Shown: positions 18,683 through 27,821 of the stretch, in pieces
How positions within the stretch are numbered: position 1 is the stretch's first letter
Layout of the letters: every line of letters starts with the position of its first letter
Source of the DNA: Thermostichus lividus PCC 6715
Lineage (GTDB): Bacteria > Cyanobacteriota > Cyanobacteriia > Thermosynechococcales > Thermosynechococcaceae
NCBI RefSeq assembly: GCF_002754935.1
Contig: NZ_CP018092.1
Coordinates: 1,736,001 to 1,800,000, forward strand
DNA: 64,000 bases
Direction of reading: 5' to 3'
The notes under the pieces: model-generated
Databases searched by the model: none
Seen by the model: the letters and a program-made list of their open reading frames with translations, nothing else
Told to the model about the DNA's origin: nothing
Program-made: the position numbers and the translations under genes

Positions 18683-18720
18683 CCGCTCCTAAGTCCGTAC
18701 TTAGGGGCGGATGGTTTTTA
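18683..18720 (+). terminator. strong hairpin with short T tract
   Basis: A 12-bp stem (CCGCTCCTAAGT / ACTTAGGGGCGG, one T-G wobble) with the four-base loop CCGT is followed by ATGGTTTTTA. It lies 200 bp after queA and about 90 bp before a separate promoter, so it would end either the queA transcript or a small RNA from the 18.5-18.7 kb gap. Confidence 0.6.
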
Positions 18721-18769
18721 GAAGTTATGTATTCTTGTTGCCAACCCAATTAAAAAATGTTTCAGAACC

Positions 18770-18798
18770 TTGGCGACCTGAGGGGGGCGATCTATAGT
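18770..18798 (+). promoter_or_regulatory. sigma70-type promoter for the 18902 gene
   Basis: TTGGCG and TATAGT are separated by exactly 17 bp. A start near 18805 would give a leader of roughly 95 bases before the ATG at 18902. Confidence 0.55.
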
Positions 18799-18901
18799 AG
18801 GGGCAACCGGAATGCTGCCATTATTTTCTGTTCCAAAACTTAATCACTGTTAATAATTAATAATGGCAAGCTCTGGGACTGTTGCATTCGAGAGAGCAGC
18901 C

Positions 18902-19120
18902 ATGACGGTTCAATTTTCCAGTCGCGAAAAGCACACCAACACCCCTCAACTTCGCCCCATCAGCGGTATCAAGCTATTGCTGATTGTTGGCTTGAACATC
19001 CTGCTAGCGGGCTACGTCTTTTGGGCGTACCGCAGTGCCTACTATAATGAGTTGCCGACCCAGCGAAATCCGATCTTGCAGAACCTACGGCAACGCGGTA
19101 ACTCAGTAACGCCAGATTAG
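18902..19120 (+). CDS. single-pass membrane protein of unknown function
   Basis: A 72-residue protein starting MTVQFSSREKHTNTPQLRP, with one hydrophobic helix (IKLLLIVGLNILLAGYVFW, about residues 24-42) and a polar C-terminus ending QRGNSVTPD. The start follows GAGAGAGC; an in-frame ATG at 18863 would add 13 residues. The size and topology resemble the small accessory subunits of cyanobacterial thylakoid complexes, but I do not recognise the sequence and assign no role. A well-spaced promoter stands upstream. It ends against the convergent 65-residue gene. Confidence 0.6.
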   Translation: MTVQFSSREKHTNTPQLRPISGIKLLLIVGLNILLAGYVFWAYRSAYYNELPTQRNPILQNLRQRGNSVTPD

Positions 19121-19314
19121 TAGGCTAAGGTTTCCAGCGCTTGGCGCAGGTAAGCGGTTACACAGGCATCGAGATCAAGGGGCTGTTCTAGCTTCATTGC
19201 AGAGTGCTTTTCGCTGAGCCACCGCTGAAAACCAGAACTATGGGCGATCGCCCGCTTCAAAGAGTCCCAAACCTCGCGGGAATCTGGGGCAGTTGCTGCA
19301 ACGGGGATATCCAT
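19117..19314 (-). CDS. conserved small cyanobacterial hypothetical protein
   Basis: A 65-residue soluble protein (MDIPVAATAPDSREVWDSLKRAI to YLRQALETLAY), mostly helical by composition and rich in leucine and alanine. A ribosome site AGGAG lies eight bases before the ATG at 19314, which supports real translation. Its end overlaps the stop of the convergent membrane-protein gene by four bases. No motif or function recognised. Confidence 0.55.
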   Translation of the reverse strand: MDIPVAATAPDSREVWDSLKRAIAHSSGFQRWLSEKHSAMKLEQPLDLDACVTAYLRQALETLAY

Positions 19315-19427
19315 AGAGATACTCCTAGTGAGTTTGGACTCAGAAAAAGGATTTGCCTATGGTTCTACCATACCGCAGGCGTCCTAGGCGTGGTGTATGC
19401 AATGTTACGATTTGTTGCAAAAGTGGC

Positions 19428-19874
19428 TCACGGGACTTGTTGTAGCGTGGATTCTTGGCTAGTCCACTGTTGCATAAGGTTGGTTAGCTTTGCGATGAAG
19501 GGTTCTCCGGCAATACTGGGGTGAAATTCGCTAATGGCTGTCTCCACCTTTGGATGCGTAGGAGAAGGACATGGCTCCGAGTTTGGGATCAGGGGGGACA
19601 GGGGGTGGCAAATAATCGCTTCAAACTCACTATTAAAGTGGTAAATGGGCTGCTCACGCCGTTGCCACAATTCTAAAATTTGCTCGACAGAAATTGCTTT
19701 ATAACGACCGAGGTACAGCGCTTCAATTAAGGCGAGGCGAATCCAGCGGGGCGAAAAGTGGCGCAGCCAGCGATCAAGGATGGCCTCGACGGAGGCACCA
19801 TCAAGGTCGAAGCCGTACTGACGCAGCAGGCGATCAGCGACCTGAATAGCGGCATTGTCGCCAAGGTGTGCCAT
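19428..19874 (-). CDS. conserved cyanobacterial hypothetical protein
   Basis: A 148-residue soluble protein with a well-kept N-terminal helical half ([56 protein letters not shown]) and a variable proline-rich C-terminal half. I recall similar proteins in other cyanobacteria but no function. It runs divergently from thiG, and the 126 bp between the starts must hold both promoters. Coding is supported by the conserved-looking composition and the absence of a competing frame once thiG is started at 20001. Confidence 0.6.
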   Translation of the reverse strand: MAHLGDNAAIQVADRLLRQYGFDLDGASVEAILDRWLRHFSPRWIRLALIEALYLGRYKAISVEQILELWQRREQPIYHFNSEFEAIICHPLSPLIPNSEPCPSPTHPKVETAISEFHPSIAGEPFIAKLTNLMQQWTSQESTLQQVP

Positions 19875-20000
19875 CTGCTAAATCTGCTTTCCTATCGTAA
19901 TGGTGTCTCTATATTGCCACAACTTTCTCGTGGTAGCAGCGGGAGGTGTCTCAACCCTGATATGGTAGAAAGGCGAATTCTCAGGCGTTTCTTGCCCGAT

Positions 20001-20834
20001 ATGGTTACTGTTCACCCTCCCGAATCCCTTTTGCACGATCGCCCTTTAACCATTGCGGGACGGCAGTTTCGCTCCCGCCTCATGACTGGGACTGGTAAAT
20101 ACCGCTCTATCGCCGACCTCCAAGCCAGTGTAGCCGCTAGTGAGTGCGAAATTGTTACTGTGGCGGTGCGACGGGTGCAGACCAATGCCCCTGGCCATGA
20201 AGGCTTGGTGGATGCCCTTGACTGGCAGAAGATTTGGTTACTGCCCAACACTGCTGGCTGTCAAACCGCCGAAGACGCGGTTCGGGTGGCACGGCTAGGG
20301 CGCGAGATGGCCAAGCTCCTAGGGCAAGAGGAGAATAACTTTGTCAAGCTGGAAGTTATTCCGGATCCTAAATACTTGCTGCCGGATCCCTTTGGTACCC
20401 TAGCGGCAGCGGAACAACTGGTCAAGGAAGGGTTTGCGGTCTTACCCTACATCAATGCAGATCCGCTGCTGGCCAAGCGACTCGAAGAGGTGGGGTGTGC
20501 CACAGTCATGCCCCTAGCCTCGCCGATTGGATCGGGTCAAGGCTTACGAAATGCCGCCAATATTCAGATTATTATTGACCAAGCAAGGGTGCCCGTGGTC
20601 ATTGATGCTGGCATTGGTACCCCCAGTGAGGCTGCCGCTGCGATGGAATTGGGAGCCGATGCCCTGCTCATCAATACGGCGATCGCCCAAGCGGGACATG
20701 CTGCTGCCATGGCACAGGCAATGGCAATGGCAACCATAGCCGGGCGGTTGGCCTACCTAGCCGGACGGATTCCCGTTAAACCCTACGCGAGTGCTAGCTC
20801 CCCCAGTAGCGGCACGATCACAGCAGCTCCATGA
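20001..20834 (+). CDS. thiG: thiazole synthase
   Basis: Builds the thiazole phosphate of thiamine from deoxyxylulose phosphate, dehydroglycine and ThiS thiocarboxylate. It is a TIM-barrel protein of about 277 residues with [19 protein letters not shown], the Schiff-base lysine in [26 protein letters not shown], and [31 protein letters not shown]. The ATG at 20001 ([16 protein letters not shown]) fits the family N-terminus; an ATG at 19962 with GGGAGG 15 bases upstream is an alternative. The stop overlaps the next start as ATGA. No thiS or thiO gene lies beside it. Confidence 0.92.
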   Translation: MVTVHPPESLLHDRPLTIAGRQFRSRLMTGTGKYRSIADLQASVAASECEIVTVAVRRVQTNAPGHEGLVDALDWQKIWLLPNTAGCQTAEDAVRVARLGREMAKLLGQEENNFVKLEVIPDPKYLLPDPFGTLAAAEQLVKEGFAVLPYINADPLLAKRLEEVGCATVMPLASPIGSGQGLRNAANIQIIIDQARVPVVIDAGIGTPSEAAAAMELGADALLINTAIAQAGHAAAMAQAMAMATIAGRLAYLAGRIPVKPYASASSPSSGTITAAP

Positions 20835-21997
20835 CCCTTGTTTTACATAGCCTTGGGGTTCTTCTTGGCCTCCTCAGCCTTGCCAGTGGCGGGTTTTACC
20901 TTGTAGCTGGGCTGCTGACGCTGCGGTTTTTCAGCAAATCGCGCCCCCAGCCCCTTGATCCTGCCCCCGCTATTTCTGTGCTGGTGCCTGTGTGTGGCCT
21001 CGATGCCGGTGCATGGCAAAACTGGTCATCGTTGTGTCAGCAAGACTATCCCAACTACGAAGTGATTTTTGGGGTTCAAGATCTCAGCGATCCGGCCTTA
21101 CCCGTGCTCAAAGACCTGTGCCAAACCTTTCCAGAGCGTGCCCGCTGGTACTTTTGCGACGAAATCCGGGGGATTAACCGCAAAATGAGTAACTTGTCGC
21201 AGATGTTGCCCCATGCCCACCATGAGGTAATTGTGCTGGCGGACAGTGATGTGCGAGTGACCCCCGGCTATCTCCGCCAAATTACCGCCCCCTTGGCAGA
21301 CCCCCGCATTGGCGTGGTGACCTGTGGCTATGTTGACCATTCCCCAAAGCGCCTAGGTGCCGCATTCTTGGCCATGGGGCGCTGCATTGACTTTATTCCC
21401 AGCGTTCTGATTGCCCGCTTTTTAGATGGTGGCCTGCGGTTTGCGATTGGGCCAACGGTGGTGTTGCGGCGGGAAGTGCTCGAAACGATTGGCGGCCTCG
21501 AGATTGCCCTCAATCGGATTGGGGATGACTACCGTTTAGGCTACACCGCTTGGGAAGCAGGCTATCGGGTTGAACTCTCGACCTATGTGCTGGACAATGA
21601 CTGTAGCGATGAATCTCTTCTCAAGGCAGTAGAGCGGGAATTGCGGTGGTGTCGCACCATTCGCTCCAATCGCGGTAAACAGTACTTTGGCATGGTGTTT
21701 ACCTTTGGGACGGTGTATAGCGCCCTCCTGTGGGGGTTGCTGCCCAGCGTTTGGACGCTAACCCTCTGTTTGGCAGTCCAGGGAATCCGTTGGCTACAGG
21801 CAATCGTGAGTATGATACTCATGGGGACACCCCGCTTGCTGCTGTGGCTATGGCTACTGCCGCTGCGAGATGTGATGAGCCTAGTAATCTGGCTGTTGGG
21901 CTGTTTTGGCAACCGCATTTACTGGCGGGGGCGCTGGTTACAGGTGCATCGCCATGGTCAATTACAAGAAATTATTAAGAACTCTCAGGGTGAGTAA
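20831..21997 (+). CDS. HpnI-like glycosyltransferase (GT2/GT21 type)
   Basis: A 388-residue membrane glycosyltransferase resembling ceramide glucosyltransferase and hopanoid HpnI, which adds N-acetylglucosamine to bacteriohopanetetrol. There is an N-terminal membrane helix, then the catalytic domain with [11 protein letters not shown], the DSD metal site in [32 protein letters not shown], a GDD motif in IGDDYRLG, and the (Q/R)xxRW-type [10 protein letters not shown]. Two or three C-terminal helices follow. Its start overlaps the thiG stop by four bases, so the genes are co-translated, although their pathways differ. The substrate is inferred from resemblance only. Confidence 0.78.
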   Translation: MTLVLHSLGVLLGLLSLASGGFYLVAGLLTLRFFSKSRPQPLDPAPAISVLVPVCGLDAGAWQNWSSLCQQDYPNYEVIFGVQDLSDPALPVLKDLCQTFPERARWYFCDEIRGINRKMSNLSQMLPHAHHEVIVLADSDVRVTPGYLRQITAPLADPRIGVVTCGYVDHSPKRLGAAFLAMGRCIDFIPSVLIARFLDGGLRFAIGPTVVLRREVLETIGGLEIALNRIGDDYRLGYTAWEAGYRVELSTYVLDNDCSDESLLKAVERELRWCRTIRSNRGKQYFGMVFTFGTVYSALLWGLLPSVWTLTLCLAVQGIRWLQAIVSMILMGTPRLLLWLWLLPLRDVMSLVIWLLGCFGNRIYWRGRWLQVHRHGQLQEIIKNSQGE

Positions 21998-22049
21998 AGT
22001 TTGCTTGCTAGAATAGCTCCACCGTAACAATTGATTGAGGTTTGTTTCG

Positions 22050-22220
22050 ATGCCGTACACAACTGAGGAGGGCGGTCGCCTAAATAATTTTGCGGTTGAG
22101 CCAAAGGTGTATCAAGCGCAGCCGTGGACAGCCCAGCAGAAGGTACGCGCCGCGCTATTGGTGACAGGGGTGCTAGTGTTAGTGGCAGGGCTGATGGCGA
22201 TCGCCGTAGGAGTCAGCTAG
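22050..22220 (+). CDS. psb34: photosystem II assembly factor Psb34 (Ssl1498 family)
   Basis: A 56-residue Ssl1498-type light-harvesting-like protein. The diagnostic N-terminus (M)PYTTEEGGRLNNFAVEPKVYQA is followed by a single transmembrane helix (ALLVTGVLVLVAGLMAIAVGV). Family members in Thermosynechococcus (Psb34) bind a photosystem II assembly intermediate at CP47 and resemble Hlip proteins. The start at 22050 is chosen over 22035 because the family begins at this methionine and GAGG lies 10 bases upstream. A TAGAAT box about 40 bp upstream may be a -10. The tsaB gene starts 10 bp downstream. Confidence 0.85.
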   Translation: MPYTTEEGGRLNNFAVEPKVYQAQPWTAQQKVRAALLVTGVLVLVAGLMAIAVGVS

Positions 22221-22230
22221 TCTGCTGTGT

Positions 22231-22839
22231 TTGGGATTCGATACCAGTGATGCCACCCTAGTGGCCGGGTTATGGGATCTGGCCACTGAAACGGTGCTGG
22301 ATGTTAGGACATGGGAACTGGGGCGGCAACTGGCCACAGAACTCCATCCCTGTCTAGGGGCTGTGATGGCAGGGCGAACATGGCAGGAGTTGGGGGCGAT
22401 CGCCGTGGGCTGTGGCCCGGGTAGCTTTACGGGAACACGCTTAGGGGTCGTGACAGCTCGCATCCTCGCGCAGCAGTTGGCTATTCCCCTCATTGGTCTT
22501 TCCAGCCTTGGGGTGATGGCTTGGCACCACCGCCAGCACCTAAGGGTTAGGGATGGTGTTGTCTCACGCGCTGCACAGCAGGGTCACCAGTATGTCGGCA
22601 TTTATCGCTATGAACACTCCGCCCTCAAGGCAGTGTGGGGCGATCGCCTCGTCACTGAAGCTGAATCTGAGGAGCTGCTGGCCACCTGGCCGATGCCCTA
22701 CGAGGTGCTGACAGCACCCGCGCCTGCAGACTATGGCCATGCCCTACTCACATGGGCAGCTTGGCACTGGCAGGATACACTGAGGTCAGGGGGCACCCTT
22801 CCCCACTGGTCTAGTGTGGTTCCACTCTATGGCAAATAA
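22231..22839 (+). CDS. tsaB: tRNA threonylcarbamoyladenosine synthesis protein TsaB
   Basis: A partner of TsaD in forming t6A37 in ANN-decoding tRNAs; an ASKHA-fold protein of 202 residues. LGFDTSDATLVAGLWD opens the actin-like fold, and the family signature IAVGCGPGSFTGTRLGV follows at about residues 57-73. The start is uncertain: TTG at 22231 is the only usable start codon before the motif, and the psb34 stop is just 10 bp upstream. Cyanobacterial TsaB proteins often begin this close to the FDTS motif. It overlaps the start of the SDR/CIA30 gene. Confidence 0.85.
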   Translation: MGFDTSDATLVAGLWDLATETVLDVRTWELGRQLATELHPCLGAVMAGRTWQELGAIAVGCGPGSFTGTRLGVVTARILAQQLAIPLIGLSSLGVMAWHHRQHLRVRDGVVSRAAQQGHQYVGIYRYEHSALKAVWGDRLVTEAESEELLATWPMPYEVLTAPAPADYGHALLTWAAWHWQDTLRSGGTLPHWSSVVPLYGK

Positions 22840-24283
22840 CTGGGAACTCAGTCGCTTTCTCGACACCCTACGCTTTTTTCAAACCCTACCCTTTGTGGGT
22901 AGTTTAGAGCCGCTCCGTCCCATGCTTGCCCCACTGCTTCCGGATCTATTTACCTCCCCCGCCTACCGTGGCAGTGGCTTAGTGGTGGTAACAGGGGCAA
23001 CGGGCAGAACCGGTCAAGCAGTTGTCAAGGCCTTACTGCGTCAAGGCTATGCTGTGCGGGCACTGGTGCGCGATCGCCCCAAGGCAGAGCAAGTATTACC
23101 AACGCAATCTGCGGTGGAGATCGTCGTTGCCGATATAACCCAACCCCTGCCGGCGGATTTGATGCAGGGCAGCCGCGCCGTCATTCACTGTATCGGCACA
23201 GTGATTCAGCCCCAGCCTGATGCGCCCCCGCCGGGACTAGCAATTGTTGGCGACAGCCCCGAAGCCGTTGAATTTAACGGCATGCGCCACCTGCTAGAGC
23301 GCGCCCAGCCCTACTTTCAGCAGCAGCCCACCACCTACCCCCTGTTTGACTATCGCTATCCTACGCCTCCCCTCAAGGAAGTATGGGGGGCACTAGACGA
23401 TGTTGTGATGGGCGGGGTCAGCGCCAGCCAGTTCTACCTCAGGGAACACAGTGCCCTATTTACCGGAACAGTCTCGACAGCAAATTCCGGAGGGTTTGTC
23501 TCCATTCGCACCCGTAACCTGACTCCTCCCCTCAACCTCCAAGGGTACACTGGCCTGCAACTGCGCCTGCGTGGGGATGGCCAGCGCTATAAATGTTTCC
23601 TACGCAGTGATCCGGCTTGGGATGGCGTGGGCTATGCCATCTCCTTTGACACGGTGGCGGATCAATGGATAACTGTGACCCTGCCCTTTAGCCATTTCAT
23701 TCCGGTGGTGCGGGCGCGCACCGCCACGGATGCCTCTCCTCTGAATTTGGGGCAAATCTACTCGCTGCAACTCATGCTCAGTAAGTTTGAGTACGATGGT
23801 GCCCTTAACCCTCACTTTCGGGCGGGCGCCTTTAGCCTTGAACTAGAATCTATCCATGCCTACGGTGGCTCACCTCTACCCCAGATCATTCACGTGAGTT
23901 CAGCAGGGGTGACGCGCCCCGGGCGATCGGACGTAGGAGACCAGCGCCAGCCCTTAGCGGTACAGTACAACGACCAGTTGGGGGGTATTCTCACATGGAA
24001 ATTGGCGGCAGAAAATATGCTCCGTCAGAGTGGCTTGCCCTACACCATTGTCCGCCCCTGTGGCCTCACTGATAACCCCGGCGGGCAACACCTGCGTCTT
24101 GACCATGGCGATACGCTGACGGGGCAACTCAGCCGGGCTGATCTAGCAGAGTTCCTTGTTGCGCTGTTAAACCTGCCCACTGCCTGCTACCGAACCGTAG
24201 AAGTGGCGGCAACAGATCAAGCCGCAGGCACCACACCTTCTTGGTCGGCGCTCCTTGCCCAACTCCCCAGCGATCGCCCCTAG
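22829..24283 (+). CDS. NAD(P)-binding SDR protein with CIA30 domain
   Basis: A 484-residue protein in which an atypical short-chain dehydrogenase fold (VVVTGATGRTGQAVVKALLRQGY, GxxGxxG near residue 57) is interrupted after about residue 160 by a CIA30 beta-sandwich (WGALDDVVMGGVS, FTGTVSTANSGGFVS, LRLRGDGQRYKCFLR). The Rossmann half then resumes (WKLAAENMLRQSGLPYTIVRPCGL). CIA30 proteins assist complex I assembly in mitochondria; cyanobacterial and plastid relatives belong to the Ycf39/HCF173 group of photosystem II biogenesis factors. A photosynthetic assembly role is inferred, supported by psb34 just upstream. The start at 22829 lies inside tsaB. Confidence 0.82.
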   Translation: MANNWELSRFLDTLRFFQTLPFVGSLEPLRPMLAPLLPDLFTSPAYRGSGLVVVTGATGRTGQAVVKALLRQGYAVRALVRDRPKAEQVLPTQSAVEIVVADITQPLPADLMQGSRAVIHCIGTVIQPQPDAPPPGLAIVGDSPEAVEFNGMRHLLERAQPYFQQQPTTYPLFDYRYPTPPLKEVWGALDDVVMGGVSASQFYLREHSALFTGTVSTANSGGFVSIRTRNLTPPLNLQGYTGLQLRLRGDGQRYKCFLRSDPAWDGVGYAISFDTVADQWITVTLPFSHFIPVVRARTATDASPLNLGQIYSLQLMLSKFEYDGALNPHFRAGAFSLELESIHAYGGSPLPQIIHVSSAGVTRPGRSDVGDQRQPLAVQYNDQLGGILTWKLAAENMLRQSGLPYTIVRPCGLTDNPGGQHLRLDHGDTLTGQLSRADLAEFLVALLNLPTACYRTVEVAATDQAAGTTPSWSALLAQLPSDRP

Positions 24284-24295
24284 GAGCATTAGACC

Positions 24296-25555
24296 ATGCC
24301 CCGCTTTCTCCATGTGGCCGATGTTCATCTGGGGTTTAACAAGTACCGACAGGAGAACCCCGCTCGCACGCTGGATTTTTTCACGGCCTTTGACAGCAGC
24401 ATTGAGCGCTATGCCCTGCAGGAGTCGGTCGATTTTGTCGTAATTGCCGGGGATTTGTTTGAGGAGCGGTTGATTACGCCAGGGATCCTCAACCAAGCGG
24501 AGTGCGTCCTAGAGAAACTCAAAGATGCTGATATTCCTGTGCTGGCCATTGAAGGTAACCACGATAACTGCCCCTACGGTGTAAAAACCAATTGGCTGCG
24601 TTACCTGTGTGAACGAGGGTATTTGTATCTGCTCGAACCCGATGACACGGGCAGCCTGCAACCTTGGGATGCCGAATTGGCACGGGGGGGCTACATTGAT
24701 CTGCCCTGCGGGGTGCGGGTGATTGGCTCGCAGTGGTACGGTGCCAGTGCGCCGCAAGCCATTAAGCACTTAGCCAGCCAAATTCAAGCCCTGCCCCCAG
24801 CGCCGGGAACCACTATTATGCTGTTTCACCATGGCCTCGAAGGCCAGATTGCGCGCTACCAAGGGGCATTGCGCTACAACGATCTCCTGCCGCTGCGGCA
24901 GGTGGGGGTGGATTATTTGGCGCTAGGACATATCCACCGCTTTTACACCGTTGAAAATTGGATTTTTAACCCCGGCTCTGTCGAAGCCAACTCCATTGCC
25001 GAGAATCAAGAACAAACCCCCCGGGGGGTGCTCTTGGTAACGATTGACAATGGGCAGATCACGGCAGACTTAAAACGGGACTATTGGCAACGGTCGATTC
25101 ACCGCTATCGTTTGAAGCTAACCCCCAATGACACCGCAGCCAACGTTAAGGTGAAACTACAGACTTTGCTAGAGCAACACCAATCTGTACTGCCAGAGGC
25201 AATTGTCGAAGTACGCCTCGAGGGGAATGTGGGCTTTGAGCGCAGTGAACTCGGGGTGCGATCGCTCCAGCAACAATTACAGGATCAATCGGGTGCCTTT
25301 ATTTTCCGGCTCGTGTTTGCTGCTGCCCCTGTGAACTACCAGAGCTATCAAGGGGAGCTAGGAGAGGTGCCCCAACGCGCCACTATTGAGCAACAGGTCT
25401 TTGCCGATCTGCTCGCCAGTGTGGCGGAGTACCGCGAGCAGGCCGAACCCCTTGCCCAGGAATTAATGCACCTCAAAGCCCAGCTTCTTGATGGCAGCAG
25501 TAGCATTGATGATCTCTACGATCGCCTTGGCAGCGTTATCCCTCCCAAGGCTTAA
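24296..25555 (+). CDS. SbcD/Mre11-like exonuclease
   Basis: A 419-residue calcineurin-type metallophosphoesterase acting on DNA. The five metal-site motifs are present: HVADVHLG, VIAGDLFEE, EGNHDN, FHHGLEG and GHIHRF. A C-terminal capping region of about 190 residues follows. No sbcC gene adjoins it, so either the partner is elsewhere or this is one of the stand-alone cyanobacterial paralogues. It follows the SDR/CIA30 gene by 12 bp on the same strand. Its last four bases overlap the convergent DUF928 gene. Confidence 0.83.
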   Translation: MPRFLHVADVHLGFNKYRQENPARTLDFFTAFDSSIERYALQESVDFVVIAGDLFEERLITPGILNQAECVLEKLKDADIPVLAIEGNHDNCPYGVKTNWLRYLCERGYLYLLEPDDTGSLQPWDAELARGGYIDLPCGVRVIGSQWYGASAPQAIKHLASQIQALPPAPGTTIMLFHHGLEGQIARYQGALRYNDLLPLRQVGVDYLALGHIHRFYTVENWIFNPGSVEANSIAENQEQTPRGVLLVTIDNGQITADLKRDYWQRSIHRYRLKLTPNDTAANVKVKLQTLLEQHQSVLPEAIVEVRLEGNVGFERSELGVRSLQQQLQDQSGAFIFRLVFAAAPVNYQSYQGELGEVPQRATIEQQVFADLLASVAEYREQAEPLAQELMHLKAQLLDGSSSIDDLYDRLGSVIPPKA

Positions 25556-26283
25556 GGTTGGGGTGGAAATGCCAGCACCGGTTCATTGACAAGCTGGGGT
25601 AACTGCACCGCTGGGGACTGCAGCAAGGCTTGCCATTTTTGCTTCAGGGCGGCATCCTGCGGTTGGGCGAGGCGTTCCTGAGCCAGTTGATTGAGGGCAT
25701 CGTACCAGTAACCAGCGGCAGCAAATGCCCCCGCAGCGTCAGTAGCGGCTTGCAGATTCCGTTGTTGCTGAGGGCTAGGAGCCATAGGACGCAGCCAACT
25801 GGCTGTTTTCACGGCAGTGGTGCCGTTACTACAGGTGAGGGTCAGTTGCCATTGGTAGTCCACGCCATCCTTGAGGGACACATTTGCCAGCGGCCAACCA
25901 ATAATGCCAGCGGTAGTGGGGGCAGGGCGTTGCTGGCTGTATAGCTCTGTTCCTTGGGTATCTAGGAGGGTGAGGGTGAGGGTTGCACCAGTATTGGCGG
26001 GGACATAGCTATAGAGGGTTGGCGAGGGGGTACTACTGAGGCCATTATTATCCTTTGGCACCAGCGCCACCACGGTTTGCTGCGGTTCCACAATACAACT
26101 GTCGGTACCACCTGTACTTTCGCGCAGTAGGGTCGGACGGGCAATGCGGGTGGCGGCCCCTTCACGATTACCGGGCTTGCCAATGTTTGCAGGAGGACGG
26201 TAATTCGCCCACGACGCTTGGGCGATCGCCCCCATTAGCACCATAGCCAAACTGAAGGGAAGGGCAATTAGCTTTATGCTCAT
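25552..26283 (-). CDS. DUF928-family exported protein
   Basis: A 243-residue protein with a signal peptide (MSIKLIALPFSLAMVLMGAIAQASWA). A family-typical mature part follows: CIVEPQQTVVALVPKDNNGLSSTPSPTLYSYVP, then a beta-rich segment with IIGWPLANVSLKDGVDYQWQLTLTC, and a helical tail with DALNQLAQERLAQPQD. Cyanobacteria carry many DUF928 paralogues of unknown role, often next to CHAT or secreted proteins. Here it lies downstream of a trypsin-like protease on the same strand, separated by 55 bp. Confidence 0.75.
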   Translation of the reverse strand: MSIKLIALPFSLAMVLMGAIAQASWANYRPPANIGKPGNREGAATRIARPTLLRESTGGTDSCIVEPQQTVVALVPKDNNGLSSTPSPTLYSYVPANTGATLTLTLLDTQGTELYSQQRPAPTTAGIIGWPLANVSLKDGVDYQWQLTLTCSNGTTAVKTASWLRPMAPSPQQQRNLQAATDAAGAFAAAGYWYDALNQLAQERLAQPQDAALKQKWQALLQSPAVQLPQLVNEPVLAFPPQP

Positions 26284-26338
26284 AACAACTAATCCTCAAC
26301 AATAACAGCATCCACTGATTGATTTTTCAACAGGGACA

Positions 26339-27241
26339 CTAGAAGCCAAAAATACTGCGTATCACCCCAACACCCGTATTCACCGTATTCAGAATTGAAT
26401 TAATGTTCTCAATACGATCGCGACTGTCGGGTTGAGCGGGCTGCGTGACCACCACTGGTGCACTGGTGTCAGCAAGCACCTGATTATCTACCTGAAGGGA
26501 CAAAAATAACCCTGCCGCTGGGGCGCTGGTCAAAAAGGTATTGATGGGAATGGCGTAGTTAAACCCCGGTTTAATGAGGCTAGCAATGCTGGAGGCTGCT
26601 TCGGGACTTAACCCTTGGCGCTCAAGGGTACGGGGGTCTTCAGTGTCCCCTAGTCCATGCACCGCCACAACCCGACCTGCGCCATCCAACACCGGCCCGC
26701 CACTCATCCCCCGCCGTGTAACGTTGGTGTAAATCATCTTGTAGCCGTCAATCGGCTCAATTAAAAAGCCAGAAATGCGGCCATCCGTAAACTGGCGCAC
26801 CAGTTGACCACTGCCACCCGGCTGCGGCCAGCCAGAAATAAATACCTGCGCCCCCTCTTTGGCTAGATCGGAGTTAGTGAGGGTGGCAACGTCATAGGTG
26901 CGATCGCTGGTAAACTCGACAACCGCCAGATCGCTGTTGGGTAAGAACTTGATGGTTTTGAAATCAATGGCATAGGCTTGTTGATCCACGGGAATCACCC
27001 GATAATTATCCTTACGATTCACCACATGCTTGGCGGTGAGAACATAGTAGGTGGAACCTGAGCGGGAAATAATGGCACCAGAGCCGTGGGAGTCTTTGCC
27101 CACAATCAGTACGGTAATGTTGCGAGCAATTTCGTTAATGCGCTCTCCGCTCAAGGGTTGCACCTGCGCCCAAGTGGGGAGGGGTGCCACTAAAATACTG
27201 GCAGCGGCGATCGCGCTCATGCCGACCCGTGAATACCACAT
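26339..27241 (-). CDS. secreted trypsin-like serine protease
   Basis: About 300 residues with a signal peptide ending near PTWAQ. The chymotrypsin-fold catalytic triad is visible: histidine in LTAKHVVNRK, aspartate in NSDLAVVEF, serine in RGMSGGPVLD. This places it with the cyanobacterial periplasmic trypsin-like peptidases rather than Deg/HtrA proteases, as there is no PDZ domain. An asparagine-rich C-terminal tail ends IRSIFGF. The start at 27241 (MWYSRVGMSAIAAAS) gives the best signal peptide; an in-frame ATG at 27289 would add 16 residues. The DUF928 gene follows. Confidence 0.78.
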   Translation of the reverse strand: MWYSRVGMSAIAAASILVAPLPTWAQVQPLSGERINEIARNITVLIVGKDSHGSGAIISRSGSTYYVLTAKHVVNRKDNYRVIPVDQQAYAIDFKTIKFLPNSDLAVVEFTSDRTYDVATLTNSDLAKEGAQVFISGWPQPGGSGQLVRQFTDGRISGFLIEPIDGYKMIYTNVTRRGMSGGPVLDGAGRVVAVHGLGDTEDPRTLERQGLSPEAASSIASLIKPGFNYAIPINTFLTSAPAAGLFLSLQVDNQVLADTSAPVVVTQPAQPDSRDRIENINSILNTVNTGVGVIRSIFGF

Positions 27242-27521
27242 ATGCCCTAACTCACAAAACCACAACGTTAGGACGATTGTAAACGGCAAGCAGTTCCTCT
27301 GCGGTGATGGCGATCAACGTTCTGCTCGAAGCGATGCGCTAGCATACTCTAGATTTTTTGCTAGGAATAAAACAGGCTAGAAAATAACTTGCCAACCTTG
27401 GCTCTGAATACACGGTGTAGAACGTGTTTACGGTGTGGCACAGCATGACCGTCGAGAGCATTTGCAGGGGCTAAGCCATGAGGTTTAGGCTGATATTAAT
27501 GCTTTAGGATTAGAGATTCTT

Positions 27522-27821
27522 ATGGTTGCAGCCAAAGAACAGCAGCGGTACTTTACCCCTGAAGAGTATTTTGCTTGGGAAGAACACCAGCTAGAAAAGC
27601 ACGAACTGATCGATGGCCAAGTGTATGCGATGACTGGCGGCACGCAAAATCATAGCGCGATTAAATTAAATATTGCAGGGTTGATCAAAGCCCACTTGCG
27701 CGGCAGTAAATGCCGTGTGTTCAATTCCGATTTGAAGGTTAATATTCTCCATACAACTAACTATACCTATCCAGACTTGAGTGTGACTTGCGATGAGAGG
27801 GATCAAGTGCATCCCTTATAG
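27522..27821 (+). pseudogene. Uma2-family endonuclease gene, 3' half lost
   Basis: The 99 codons match the first half of Uma2 (DUF820) proteins: RYFTPEEYFAWEEHQLEKHELIDGQVYAMTGGT, HSAIKLNIAGLIKAHLRGSKCRVF, and YPDLSVTCDERDQ. After CDERDQVHPL a stop interrupts the segment where the family continues with its EVLSP motif and catalytic lysine. An IS200/IS605-type relic begins at once, and the missing half does not reappear beyond it. The product would lack part of the PD-(D/E)xK active site. An insertion with deletion is the simplest reading. Confidence 0.7.
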
